Of a stretch of 6,410 bases of DNA, positions 1 through 6,409 are shown in pieces. Location of the stretch: NCBI GenBank assembly GCA_015485755.1, contig WFTD01000041.1, positions 1-6,410 of the forward strand. Reading direction: 5' to 3'. The stretch's first letter is position 1; the number at the start of each line of letters is the position of its first letter. Source of the DNA: Patescibacteria group bacterium. GTDB taxonomy: Bacteria; Patescibacteriota; Patescibacteriia; S139-126. The notes under the pieces are model-generated. The model worked only from the letters and a program-made list of their open reading frames with translations, was not told the DNA's origin and did no database searches. The position numbers and the translations under genes are program-made.

Positions 1-1489
1 GGCTGACTAAATTACTATACCTCTCTACAGCAAAAGTAGTAAAAAGAGGAAGGTTTCTGTTCTGGGCATAATTCCAAGCTTCTTCTACCAGTCTGGCAAA
101 TAATTGGTCCTTGTCTTGAGCTGACCTAATATAACCACTATCTACAGATGGCGGCAAATGAAAAATTACATTGTTATCAATTACAGTAACGTCAGGACGG
201 TAATTTTTTACATATTGCAAATACCCCAAGCCAAATAAAACGCTATCCCCAACATACCCTCCTCCATGCATCAACAGCACCGCCCCGTTGGGCAAGCTAT
301 CCATCATCGCCTTTACATATGCATCAGCCAAACAATAATCAGACCTATTGCTGGCTGAAAAATTTTTCAACAATAAATAACTAGGCAATGCAACCAGCAA
401 AAGCAACCCCACCCATTTTATTTTTTTTGTTTTCAACTTTTGCCAATAAAAATCAAACATGCCAGCCAGCCACACCAACATTACTACAAAACTGATAAAA
501 TAATAAACCCTGTTATTATAATCAAGGTCCAAGCCATAACCACTGCTGCGCAGCAATGCTATTGGCAAGAACTGAGAAAACAAAACTAACAACCAAAACC
601 AAAATTGCTTCCGTTTGTGCTTATACCACCAGCCAACGCTAATCGCCAACAAAACCACTACCGCTATACCAAAATTCATTTCAGCCGACTTGATAAAACT
701 ATCCAAAATCAAACTGATCTTTTGCCAATCAAACTGGAAGCTGACATCGCCATAATAGCGACGATTAAGAAAATTTATTATATCACCCCATCCTTGCAGA
801 TTATTAAAACGAAAATCAGCCCGACCAAATACTCTAATTGGTATATAAAGGTAAACGCTCAACCCCAACCCAAACCAACCGCCAGCCGCCAATAACTGAG
901 AAAAATTTATTTGATGCCTAAACCAATCTCTAAATAAATACAAACAGTAGGGCAACAACAAAAATGCCAACAAGGGGTGGTTGGCGCTGCCCAGACCTAT
1001 CAATCCTATGCTTATATATAAAAATTTTATTCTGCGGCTCTCCCTCCACCGCTGCCAAAAATAAAGGGACAAAACCCCAAACAAAGTATGGAGAGTATAA
1101 ACCTCAGCGATTACGCTTTGCGACCACCAAACAACAGAAAAAGCTAAAGTAAATGCAGTGACAAAACTAACTAACCTGCTAACATTCAAACGCCGCAAAA
1201 GCAAAAACAAAACAGCTACCGCCCCAGCTCCAGCCACAGCTGAAAGTAAATTTACCTTTTCTGCTATTGAACCAAAGGGGAGAAAAGTAAAAATTTTTCC
1301 CAAAATAACATACAATGGATACCCAGTCGGATGGGGTATGCCCAAAGTATAAGCGGCCGTAATAAATTCACTAGAATCTTCAATATAAATAAGGGGGGAT
1401 AAGGTTAACAAATAAACCAGCAATGCAAAACAAAAAGCAATTGCCGCATCTAAATTTCCCTTTTTGAGATGTTGAAGTAGATTAAGCAT
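1..1489 (-). CDS. DUF2723 / GT117 family protein O-mannosyltransferase-like membrane protein (3' end beyond the window)
   Basis: Reading leftward from the ATG at 1487-1489, the frame stays open for 496 codons to the window edge, so the C-terminus is missing. An in-frame TGA lies four codons upstream, which fixes this start. The protein looks like a GT-C fold glycosyltransferase of the DUF2723 family (PF11028, TMEM260-like, CAZy GT117). Evidence is an acidic first-loop motif EDSSEF (37-42), then GIPHPTGYPLY (50-60), WSQSVIAEVYTLH (122-134), GLGSANHPLL (165-174) and YLYIPIR (213-219). About ten or eleven hydrophobic segments lie between residues 15 and 375. A soluble tail begins near 380 and includes LPNGAVLLMHGGGYVGDSV, resembling the family's post-membrane domain. 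Family members are thought to move a sugar, mannose in human TMEM260, from a lipid carrier to proteins on the outer face of the membrane. Asp38 is the likely catalytic acid by analogy. The family's usual DSGEF is DSSEF here. Substrate is unknown. No Shine-Dalgarno site precedes the start. Confidence 0.85.
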   Translation of the reverse strand, partial: MLNLLQHLKKGNLDAAIAFCFALLVYLLTLSPLIYIEDSSEFITAAYTLGIPHPTGYPLYVILGKIFTFLPFGSIAEKVNLLSAVAGAGAVAVLFLLLRRLNVSRLVSFVTAFTLAFSVVWWSQSVIAEVYTLHTLFGVLSLYFWQRWRESRRIKFLYISIGLIGLGSANHPLLAFLLLPYCLYLFRDWFRHQINFSQLLAAGGWFGLGLSVYLYIPIRVFGRADFRFNNLQGWGDIINFLNRRYYGDVSFQFDWQKISLILDSFIKSAEMNFGIAVVVLLAISVGWWYKHKRKQFWFWLLVLFSQFLPIALLRSSGYGLDLDYNNRVYYFISFVVMLVWLAGMFDFYWQKLKTKKIKWVGLLLLVALPSYLLLKNFSASNRSDYCLADAYVKAMMDSLPNGAVLLMHGGGYVGDSVLFGLGYLQYVKNYRPDVTVIDNNVIFHLPPSVDSGYIRSAQDKDQLFARLVEEAWNYAQNRNLPLFTTFAVERYSNLVS

Positions 1490-1500
1490 AAATTTATATC

Positions 1501-1528
1501 ATTCTAACACAATTGCTACAAGAAACAA
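1501..1528 (-). promoter_or_regulatory. Possible sigma70 promoter of the GT117-like gene
   Basis: On the minus strand TTGTTT (1523-1528) and TAGAAT (1501-1506) are separated by 16 bases. The -10 box matches consensus at five of six positions, while the -35 box is weak. Transcription would start only a few bases before the ATG, giving a very short leader, which fits the absence of a Shine-Dalgarno site. A TATAAA lies even closer to the start codon and is an alternative -10. The DNA is AT-rich, so chance matches are likely. Confidence 0.3.
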
Positions 1529-1583
1529 GCGGGATTTACAACTAAGCAAAACTTTGTTTTACTTATCTTATTAATAAAAAACA

Positions 1584-2078
1584 ATGGACATCATTTCACA
1601 CGGATTGTGGGGAGGGGTATCATTTGGCCGGTCTAACAAAAAATTTTTCATCTGGTCTTTTATCTTTGGCATAGCCCCAGACCTAATAACATTTGGGCCG
1701 TTTTTTGTCTTGCATTTCAGCAAATTTTACCGCCAGCATACAAACAACGCCCAAACTGCCCTTGACATACCAGCCTATATTTTCACATCTTACAATTTTA
1801 CCCACAGTTTGGTTGTTGCGTTTATTGTAATAACAATAATTTTTCTCCTAAAGAAAAAGATTGTAAAGTTTTTGCTCGCTTGGCCTCTGCATATACTAAT
1901 GGATATGCCAACCCACAGCATAAATTTTTTCCCCACTCCATTTGCCTGGCCGCTATCTGACATAAAGATAAATGGCATCCCCTGGTCTCATCCGGCAATT
2001 TTTATTCCCAACTGGATTGCCTTAACTATCGCAATAAGTTGGCTGTACTTTCACTCTAGCAAGCGAAAAACTTCCTAA
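1584..2078 (+). CDS. YdjM/YbcI-like (DUF457) membrane-bound metal-dependent hydrolase family protein
   Basis: This 164-residue inner-membrane protein has the pattern of the YdjM/DUF457 family (PF04307), annotated as putative membrane-bound, metal-dependent hydrolases. The conserved polar residues are all present: ISHGLWG at the extreme N-terminus (His6), APD (Asp33), FTHS (His74) and HILMDMPTHS (His103, Asp107, His111). They sit at or near hydrophobic segments at about 20-43, 74-89, 93-106 and 140-157, suggesting a metal site inside or near the membrane. No substrate is firmly known for this family, so function stays general. The length is near the low end expected for the family but looks complete. 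The ATG has no Shine-Dalgarno site; TTTACA (1535-1540) followed 17 bases later by TTTACT is a weak promoter candidate. The gene diverges from the GT117-like gene and converges on the PIN gene, with which its stop codon overlaps. It is the only plus-strand gene here. Confidence 0.78.
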   Translation: MDIISHGLWGGVSFGRSNKKFFIWSFIFGIAPDLITFGPFFVLHFSKFYRQHTNNAQTALDIPAYIFTSYNFTHSLVVAFIVITIIFLLKKKIVKFLLAWPLHILMDMPTHSINFFPTPFAWPLSDIKINGIPWSHPAIFIPNWIALTIAISWLYFHSSKRKTS

Positions 2079-2473
2079 TTTGATAATATTATACGCCTCG
2101 CCTCCTTAGGAGACACAATCAAAATATTTTTAAATTTTTTCAACCTCAATAAATGCTTGTCAGAGCTGATAATTAAATCAGCCCTGCCATAAACTGCCGC
2201 TTCTAAAAATTTATTATCAGCTGGATCGTCTTTGATAATATTCAGCTTTCTGTATACCTTAACCTTATTTTCCGCTTTAAAAATATCTGCCAGCTCTGAC
2301 AAAAATTTATTGGCTTTAACATTGCTTGCTATAAACTTAATTTCTTTCAATATTGGCTCTGTCCAAACTATATCAATCTTGCCAATTTTGGCTAACCTAA
2401 TTATCTCATAGGAAAAACTATTGCGGTTAAAAAACCCCGCTATAAATAAATTGGTATCAATAACTACCCTCAT
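2075..2473 (-). CDS. PIN-domain ribonuclease, putative toxin-like protein (COG1569 type)
   Basis: A compact PIN domain of 132 residues fills the whole protein. The acidic metal-binding set is intact: Asp6 in VVIDTNLF, Glu44 in EPILKEI, Asp86 in DDPADNKFLEAA and Asp105 in IISSDKHLL. The DPxDNKFLE and SDKxLL segments resemble the COG1569 / TIGR00305 group, labelled 'putative toxin-antitoxin system toxin component, PIN family'. Such proteins are Mg-dependent RNA endonucleases, VapC-like in fold. I chose the ATG at 2471-2473 because the hydrophobic first strand with DTN then begins at residue 3; the frame extends six codons upstream only to a TTG at 2491. No Shine-Dalgarno site is visible for either. 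No antitoxin-sized gene lies directly upstream, where an A/C-rich spacer sits, so it is either a solitary PIN protein or has a partner elsewhere. Its TAG overlaps the stop of the opposing membrane gene. Confidence 0.85.
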   Translation of the reverse strand: MRVVIDTNLFIAGFFNRNSFSYEIIRLAKIGKIDIVWTEPILKEIKFIASNVKANKFLSELADIFKAENKVKVYRKLNIIKDDPADNKFLEAAVYGRADLIISSDKHLLRLKKFKNILIVSPKEARRIILSN

Positions 2474-2514
2474 ATAAAAATGATAATGCAAACTGGCAAA
2501 TAAAAAAAGTTTCT

Positions 2515-2533
2515 AAACAAAACAAAACAAAAC
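2515..2533. repeat. Short AAAAC tandem repeat in an A/C-rich spacer
   Basis: About four units of a 5-base repeat (AAAAC, the first lacking one A) lie in the spacer between the PIN gene and the terminator of the 183-codon gene. The surrounding stretch, roughly 2500-2640, is very rich in A and C and poor in G on the plus strand. Read in the gene direction it is a U/G-rich leader ahead of the PIN gene. I see no open frame or RNA gene in it. Confidence 0.6.
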
Positions 2534-2654
2534 CAACTAGACCAAAACAAACTGGATAAAACCAATTAACTATCACAACAGAAAAAAACAACCCCTCCAA
2601 AACAAGGAATTAATAATCACCAACACAACTGCTAAACAGATGCTTTACACAATT

Positions 2655-2678
2655 AAAAAAGACGGAATAATCCGTCTT
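2655..2678 (-). terminator. Intrinsic terminator of the 183-codon gene
   Basis: On the minus strand AAGACGGA, loop TTAT and TCCGTCTT form a perfect 8-bp hairpin followed by a run of T. The stem begins inside the TAA stop codon of the upstream gene, so coding region and terminator overlap by two bases. The T run on the minus-strand 3' side sets the direction. Confidence 0.85.
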
Positions 2679-3228
2679 ATCTGTTAGCTTCTTTGCACTT
2701 TTTCAATAAATCTTCCACTCTTGTTTTTTCATGGGTAACATCAACATAATAATGAGTACCCCATTGTTCGCAATCTATAATATTATTTATAAAATTTAAA
2801 TGCTCTTCTAATTTTTCTATAAAAAAACGCCGCGGATTCAATTCTAAAATTTCCATTATAATCAAGCGGTAACTAGAATCCAGCTCCAAAGTCGTTTCAT
2901 CCCAAAAAAGCATATCAAGAATCAACTGTAAGTAATAATCACTCCACTGCTCACTGGCGCTCCTTTTTTTCAACTCAAACAAAATATTATAAAAATAAAG
3001 CGATCGTTTGTCCCAAAAGGGAAAGCTTGGCACGCGGTGAAAATTATGTATCCTGTACAATTCATCAATAATATCTGTTGATCTCATCTTAGTATAGCGC
3101 CTGTATAAACTTTCTAACATTTCAATCGCCTGTTTTTCTTTCTTGAACCAATTATCTGTCTCATCATCCTCGTCCTTTCCCGGAAACAAAAAACGAACAA
3201 AGTCAAAAAATTCTTTGATTTTCATCAT
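2677..3228 (-). CDS. Hypothetical protein, likely helical and cytosolic, with consensus Shine-Dalgarno site
   Basis: I do not recognise this 183-residue protein. It has no signal peptide or convincing membrane span and no cysteine pairs or obvious catalytic motif. An N-terminal amphipathic stretch rich in Phe (KEFFDFVRFLFPG, 5-17) is followed by an acidic patch (DEDDETD, 19-25). The rest is charged and Leu/Ile/Tyr/Trp-rich, in a pattern that suggests alpha helices (29-62, 76-88, 95-109, 118-150, 168-181). Trp residues recur at about 27, 72, 95, 109 and 156. The start is well supported: AAGGAGGT sits seven bases before the first of two adjacent ATGs. The gene ends directly in an intrinsic terminator. 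It lies 64 bases downstream of tRNA-Ser on the same strand, with no terminator between them, so read-through from the tRNA is possible. The strong ribosome site, terminator and coherent composition argue for a real gene, probably restricted to this lineage. Confidence 0.8.
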   Translation of the reverse strand: MMKIKEFFDFVRFLFPGKDEDDETDNWFKKEKQAIEMLESLYRRYTKMRSTDIIDELYRIHNFHRVPSFPFWDKRSLYFYNILFELKKRSASEQWSDYYLQLILDMLFWDETTLELDSSYRLIIMEILELNPRRFFIEKLEEHLNFINNIIDCEQWGTHYYVDVTHEKTRVEDLLKKCKEANR

Positions 3229-3235
3229 TGATCTA

Positions 3236-3243
3236 ACCTCCTT
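3236..3243 (-). promoter_or_regulatory. Consensus Shine-Dalgarno site of the 183-codon gene
   Basis: AAGGAGGT on the minus strand lies seven bases before the ATG at 3226-3228. This favours the first of the two adjacent ATG codons; the second would be three bases further away. Most other genes in the window have no such site. Confidence 0.85.
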
Positions 3244-3291
3244 TTTAAAGATCGTTATTTGAATAATACAATATTTATCATCACCCCCTCA

Positions 3292-3379
<88 letters not shown>

Positions 3380-3532
3380 GCTCAAAAGGTGATGGGTAGC
3401 AATGTAAATAAATATCCACTCATACTCCTACAACTACTATTTAAAATTATTTTCAAGAACTGCTCTAACTTAATTCCTAAAAACAAAATTACTTTTAATA
3501 AGTTACTATAATATTTATACTTTGTCCAGACT

Positions 3533-3562
3533 AAAACAAAGAGACCCTAAAATAGGGTCTCT
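3533..3562 (-). terminator. Intrinsic terminator of the 93-codon gene
   Basis: An inverted repeat AGAGACCCTA / TAGGGTCTCT forms a hairpin with a stem of about ten base pairs. On the minus strand it is followed by TTGTTTT. It lies about 23 bases beyond the stop codon at 3586. There is no T run on the plus-strand side, so it acts leftward. It separates the gene from the tRNA-Ser downstream. Confidence 0.88.
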
Positions 3563-3585
3563 AAAGGTAATGAGAGTTACTTTAC

Positions 3586-3867
3586 TTATTTTACTTTTAT
3601 AACTTGAAAAGATTTTCCTTGAAATTTTACTTTACCTCCAGGAGGAACAAAAGCCGAAACTGAAATCGGCACTTCTTTAAATAAACCGTCTTCACTGGCC
3701 ACCTCAAGATTGCCACAAGCGCAAATATTCCGCACACAAAGCCCCTCTCCATTAAAACCGAAATGGACCTCGTTTAACTTGCCGGAAATGATATTTTTTA
3801 ACACTTCCTCCCCTTTTTCATCAAAAGGGCGCAAGGCAAATACACCGTTAGACAATAAATAACTCAT
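3586..3867 (-). CDS. Small hypothetical protein (93 aa), likely beta-rich
   Basis: I do not recognise this protein. From the ATG at 3865-3867 it has 93 residues, no signal peptide and no membrane span. A short helical region (about 16-30) precedes a Gly/Val-rich half with alternating hydrophobic residues, suggesting beta strands: NEVHFGFNGEG (32-42), LCVRNICACGNLEVAS (43-58), EVPISVSAFVPPGGKVKF (65-82) and FQVIKVK (87-93). Cysteines fall at 44, 49 and 51 (C-x4-C-x-C), too few for a classic four-Cys zinc site unless the protein dimerises. The last strands faintly recall the end of an FHA-type beta sandwich, but this is only an impression. The longer frame to a TTG at 3900 is rejected because it would translate the ribosome binding site. 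The gene has a strong promoter, a consensus Shine-Dalgarno site and its own terminator, so it is a stand-alone unit and perhaps well expressed. Confidence 0.8.
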   Translation of the reverse strand: MSYLLSNGVFALRPFDEKGEEVLKNIISGKLNEVHFGFNGEGLCVRNICACGNLEVASEDGLFKEVPISVSAFVPPGGKVKFQGKSFQVIKVK

Positions 3868-3870
3868 AAT

Positions 3871-3878
3871 ACCTCCTT
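3871..3878 (-). promoter_or_regulatory. Consensus Shine-Dalgarno site of the 93-codon gene
   Basis: AAGGAGGT on the minus strand is followed by ATT and then the ATG at 3867. The spacing is short but usable. It decides the start codon, because the upstream TTG alternative at 3900 would place this site inside the coding region as Lys-Gly-Gly. Confidence 0.85.
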
Positions 3879-3916
3879 TTGTTTGATTGGAAAAAGTCAA
3901 AGAACAATAATGCTAT

Positions 3917-3944
3917 ATAATACAACATTAAACATAACTGTCAA
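3917..3944 (-). promoter_or_regulatory. Strong sigma70-type promoter of the 93-codon gene
   Basis: On the minus strand a perfect TTGACA (3939-3944) is followed after 16 bases by TATTAT (3917-3922), a five-of-six match to the -10 consensus. Transcription should start near 3909, giving a leader of about 40 bases that contains the Shine-Dalgarno site. The -35 box begins immediately after the U-rich tail of the ppsA terminator. Confidence 0.75.
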
Positions 3945-3945
3945 G

Positions 3946-3974
3946 AACAAAACCCCCTCTCTAATAGAGGGGGT
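3946..3974 (-). terminator. Intrinsic terminator of ppsA
   Basis: On the minus strand ACCCCCTCT, loop ATTAG and AGAGGGGGT form a 9-bp, mostly G:C hairpin followed by TTTGTT. It lies about 25 bases past the ppsA stop codon and should insulate the next gene from ppsA transcription. Confidence 0.9.
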
Positions 3975-3999
3975 GTTTGGTGGCTTTATTAGCAAATTT

Positions 4000-6375
4000 T
4001 TATTTTCTGCCCAGCGCCAAAATAGTCTTAATCACTGAATCAGGATTTAAGCTGATAGAGTCAATGCCTTGCTTGACTAAAAATTGGGCAAAATCAGGGA
4101 AATCAGATGGCGCCTGACCGCAAATGCCAATCTTGGTCTTGGTTTTTTTGGCTACCTTAATTGCCTGGGCAATTGAACGCTTAACTGCTTCATTTTTTTC
4201 ATTGCCAACTTGGGCAACAATGCCGCTGTCCCGATCAAGTCCCAAAGTAAGCTGGGTTAAATCATTTGAACCAATAGAAAATCCATCAAACAACTTAGCA
4301 AACTCTTCTGCCAAAATCACATTAGCGGGAATCTCTACCATCATATAAAGCTCCAGCCCATTCTTGCCGCGCCTCAAGCCGTGCTTGGCCATAATTTTGA
4401 TTACCTTTTTTGCCTCAGCCAAAGTGCGGACAAATGGTATCATTATCTTGACATTGACAAGCCCCATCTCATCTCTAACTTTTTTCAAGGCTTCGCACTC
4501 CATCACAAAGGCTGGCAAAAACTTAGGGTCATAATAACGCGAAGCGCCGCGCCAACCCAACATCGGATTGTCCTCTTCTGGCTCATATTGCCGGCCGCCA
4601 ATTAACTCAGCATACTCATTGGTTTTAAAATCAGACAGCCTGACAATTACATCCTTGGGGTAAAAAGCAGCCGCAATGCGGGCAATACCCTCAGCCAGCT
4701 TATCTACATAAAACTGCCGTTTGTTTTTATAGCCCACCGTGATCTCATCTATTTGTTTCTTTACTTTTTTGTCCTTAATCTTGTTGTAATTAATCAAAGC
4801 CAAGGGGTGGATTTTGATATAATTGTTAACAATAAATTCTTCTCGCGCCAATCCCACACCTTCATTAGGAATAAAAGAAAAGTTAAAAGCTTGGTCAGGC
4901 TCGCCCACATTCATCATAATCTTCACCTTTGGCTTTGGCAGTTTGGTAATATTGGTACGCTTGACTGAAAAAGGCAAAATTCCCTCATACACCCTGCCTA
5001 CTTCTCCCTCAGCGCAAGAAACAGTTACTTTTTGTTTGCTGCGCAAAACTTTGGTAGCATTGCCAGTGCCAACAATAGCAGGAATACCAAGTTCCCGTGA
5101 AACAATTGCCGCATGGCAAGTGCGGCCGCCAGCATCAGTTACAATAGCGCTGGCCTTTTTCATCACTGGCACCCAATCAGGATCAGTCATAGTGGTTACC
5201 AGCACCTGGCCTTCTTTGAATTTATTAATATCTTTTACATCTAAAATCACATTGACATCGCCACTACCGATCTTGCTGCCAACCGCCGCCCCTTCTACCA
5301 ATACCTTGCCTTTTTGCTTCAGCTTGTATTCTTCCACTACAGAATAATTGCGTTGAGACTGAACTGTCTCTGGCCGGGCTTGGACAATATAAAGCTTGCC
5401 GGACTGGCCATCCTTGGCCCATTCCATATCCATTGGCTTTTTGTAGTGCTGCTCAATAATCACTGCCCAACGCGCAAGCTGCAACACCTCATCATCAGTC
5501 AAGGCAAATTTGTGCTGCTGGGCCGGCGGAACTTTGGCATCCTTAACCGGAGATTTGCCAGAAAAATTGTAAACTAACTTTCTTGTTTTTGGTCCTAATG
5601 TTTTGGCAATAATCGCTTTTTTTCCTTGCGCCAAAGTAGGCTTGAATACATAATATTCATCTGGCGTAACCATTCCTTGGACAATGTACTCGCCTAACCC
5701 GTAAATGGCATTGATCAGCACTACCTGGTCAAAACCAGATTCAGTATCAATAGAAAACATAACCCCTGAGGCAGCCAAATCAGAGCGTACCATTTTTTGC
5801 ACTCCGACTGTCAACGATACCTTAAAATGGTCAAATCCCTTCTCTTCCCGATAAGCAATAGCCCTGTCAGTAAAAAGGGAAGCAATGCATTTCTTGACCG
5901 CTTTTAATAATTCTTTTTCTCCCCGAATATTCAAAAAAGTCTCTTGCTGGCCGGCAAAAGAAGCGTCAGGCAAATCTTCAGCTGTGGCAGAAGAACGGAC
6001 AGCCACATCCACATTTTTTACTTTATACTTGCGGGAGAGCTGGCGATAATACTGCAAAATTTCTTTTTCCAAAACTGGCGGCAAATCCGATTGCAAGATC
6101 AGATTGCGCACCTTTTTGCCTCGCTCCTGCAAGTTGCGCAAATTTTTTACATCCAAATCTCGCAAAATATCTTTAATTGCATCCTTGATTCCAGCTTCCT
6201 TTAAAAAATACTGATAAGCATAAGCGGTTGTGGCAAAACCATTGGGTATATTTACGCCCTTTTTGGTAAGCTGGGAGTACATCTCCCCCAGCGAAGCATT
6301 CTTTCCACCAACTATCTTGACATCGCTGTTTCTAATTTCAGAAAACCACAAAAGAAATTTTTTATCTTTTCTCAT
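4000..6375 (-). CDS. ppsA: Phosphoenolpyruvate synthase (pyruvate, water dikinase, EC 2.7.9.2)
   Basis: The cytosolic enzyme converts pyruvate, ATP and water to phosphoenolpyruvate, AMP and phosphate, the entry step of gluconeogenesis; in some fermentative organisms it may run in reverse to make ATP. The 791 residues match the usual full length (E. coli 792). The N-terminal ATP-grasp/pyruvate-binding domain (about 15-340) carries VGGKNASLGEM (22-32) and VRSSATAEDLPDASFAGQQE (126-145). The swivelling phosphohistidine domain (about 385-460) has TDAGGRTCHAAIVSRELGIP with catalytic His421 and Thr419, the position whose phosphorylation silences the E. coli enzyme. The C-terminal TIM barrel (about 485-785) has VRLSDFKTNEY, LGWRGASRYY, MMVEIPA (Glu681), IGSNDLTQLTLGLDRD (Asn704, Asp705) and GICGQAPSD (catalytic Cys752). 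All key residues are present. No Shine-Dalgarno site precedes the ATG, and the 35 bases upstream are almost all A/T. The gene has its own terminator and appears monocistronic at its 3' end. No gene for the PpsA regulatory kinase/phosphatase lies in the window. Confidence 0.97.
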   Translation of the reverse strand: MRKDKKFLLWFSEIRNSDVKIVGGKNASLGEMYSQLTKKGVNIPNGFATTAYAYQYFLKEAGIKDAIKDILRDLDVKNLRNLQERGKKVRNLILQSDLPPVLEKEILQYYRQLSRKYKVKNVDVAVRSSATAEDLPDASFAGQQETFLNIRGEKELLKAVKKCIASLFTDRAIAYREEKGFDHFKVSLTVGVQKMVRSDLAASGVMFSIDTESGFDQVVLINAIYGLGEYIVQGMVTPDEYYVFKPTLAQGKKAIIAKTLGPKTRKLVYNFSGKSPVKDAKVPPAQQHKFALTDDEVLQLARWAVIIEQHYKKPMDMEWAKDGQSGKLYIVQARPETVQSQRNYSVVEEYKLKQKGKVLVEGAAVGSKIGSGDVNVILDVKDINKFKEGQVLVTTMTDPDWVPVMKKASAIVTDAGGRTCHAAIVSRELGIPAIVGTGNATKVLRSKQKVTVSCAEGEVGRVYEGILPFSVKRTNITKLPKPKVKIMMNVGEPDQAFNFSFIPNEGVGLAREEFIVNNYIKIHPLALINYNKIKDKKVKKQIDEITVGYKNKRQFYVDKLAEGIARIAAAFYPKDVIVRLSDFKTNEYAELIGGRQYEPEEDNPMLGWRGASRYYDPKFLPAFVMECEALKKVRDEMGLVNVKIMIPFVRTLAEAKKVIKIMAKHGLRRGKNGLELYMMVEIPANVILAEEFAKLFDGFSIGSNDLTQLTLGLDRDSGIVAQVGNEKNEAVKRSIAQAIKVAKKTKTKIGICGQAPSDFPDFAQFLVKQGIDSISLNPDSVIKTILALGRK

Positions 6376-6389
6376 AAAAATAACTATTA

Positions 6390-6409
6390 ATTATATTAAC
6401 TACATTATA
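6390..6409 (-). promoter_or_regulatory. Candidate -10 boxes for ppsA
   Basis: Two perfect TATAAT hexamers occur on the minus strand upstream of the ppsA ATG, at 6404-6409 and 6390-6395. Any -35 box would lie outside the window. Initiation from the first gives a leader of roughly 20 bases; from the second, fewer than 10. The sequence is nearly all A/T, so one or both may be chance. Confidence 0.4.

Noticed and set aside
605..1352. Plus-strand open frames at 605-895, 964-1152 and 1158-1352
   Set aside because: They lie antisense inside the GT117-like gene, whose minus-strand frame is continuous and matches a known family. Their translations are low-complexity with no ribosome site.
1790..1978. 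Minus-strand open frame of 62 codons
   Set aside because: It is antisense to the YdjM-like gene, whose own frame carries all conserved family residues.
2474..2491. N-terminal extension of the PIN protein to a TTG at 2491
   Set aside because: It adds six residues before the domain with no ribosome site. The ATG at 2473 places the first strand and catalytic Asp where PIN proteins normally have them.
2640..2687. Plus-strand micro-frame of 15 codons running through the terminator hairpin
   Set aside because: It is too short, has no ribosome site, and coincides with an intrinsic terminator of the opposite strand.
3392..3511. Plus-strand open frame of about 39 codons starting ATGGGTAGC, preceded by AAAAGGTG
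   Set aside because: The purine-rich stretch abuts the ATG with almost no spacing, the peptide is simple in composition, and the region is better explained as the leader of tRNA-Ser.
3868..3900. N-terminal extension of the 93-codon gene to a TTG at 3900
   Set aside because: It would translate the consensus Shine-Dalgarno sequence itself, which clearly serves the ATG at 3867.
4823..5347. Plus-strand open frame of 174 codons and several shorter plus-strand frames across 4124-6204
   Set aside because: All are antisense to ppsA, which is full length with intact motifs. The translations look like reverse reading of a conserved gene and have no start signals.
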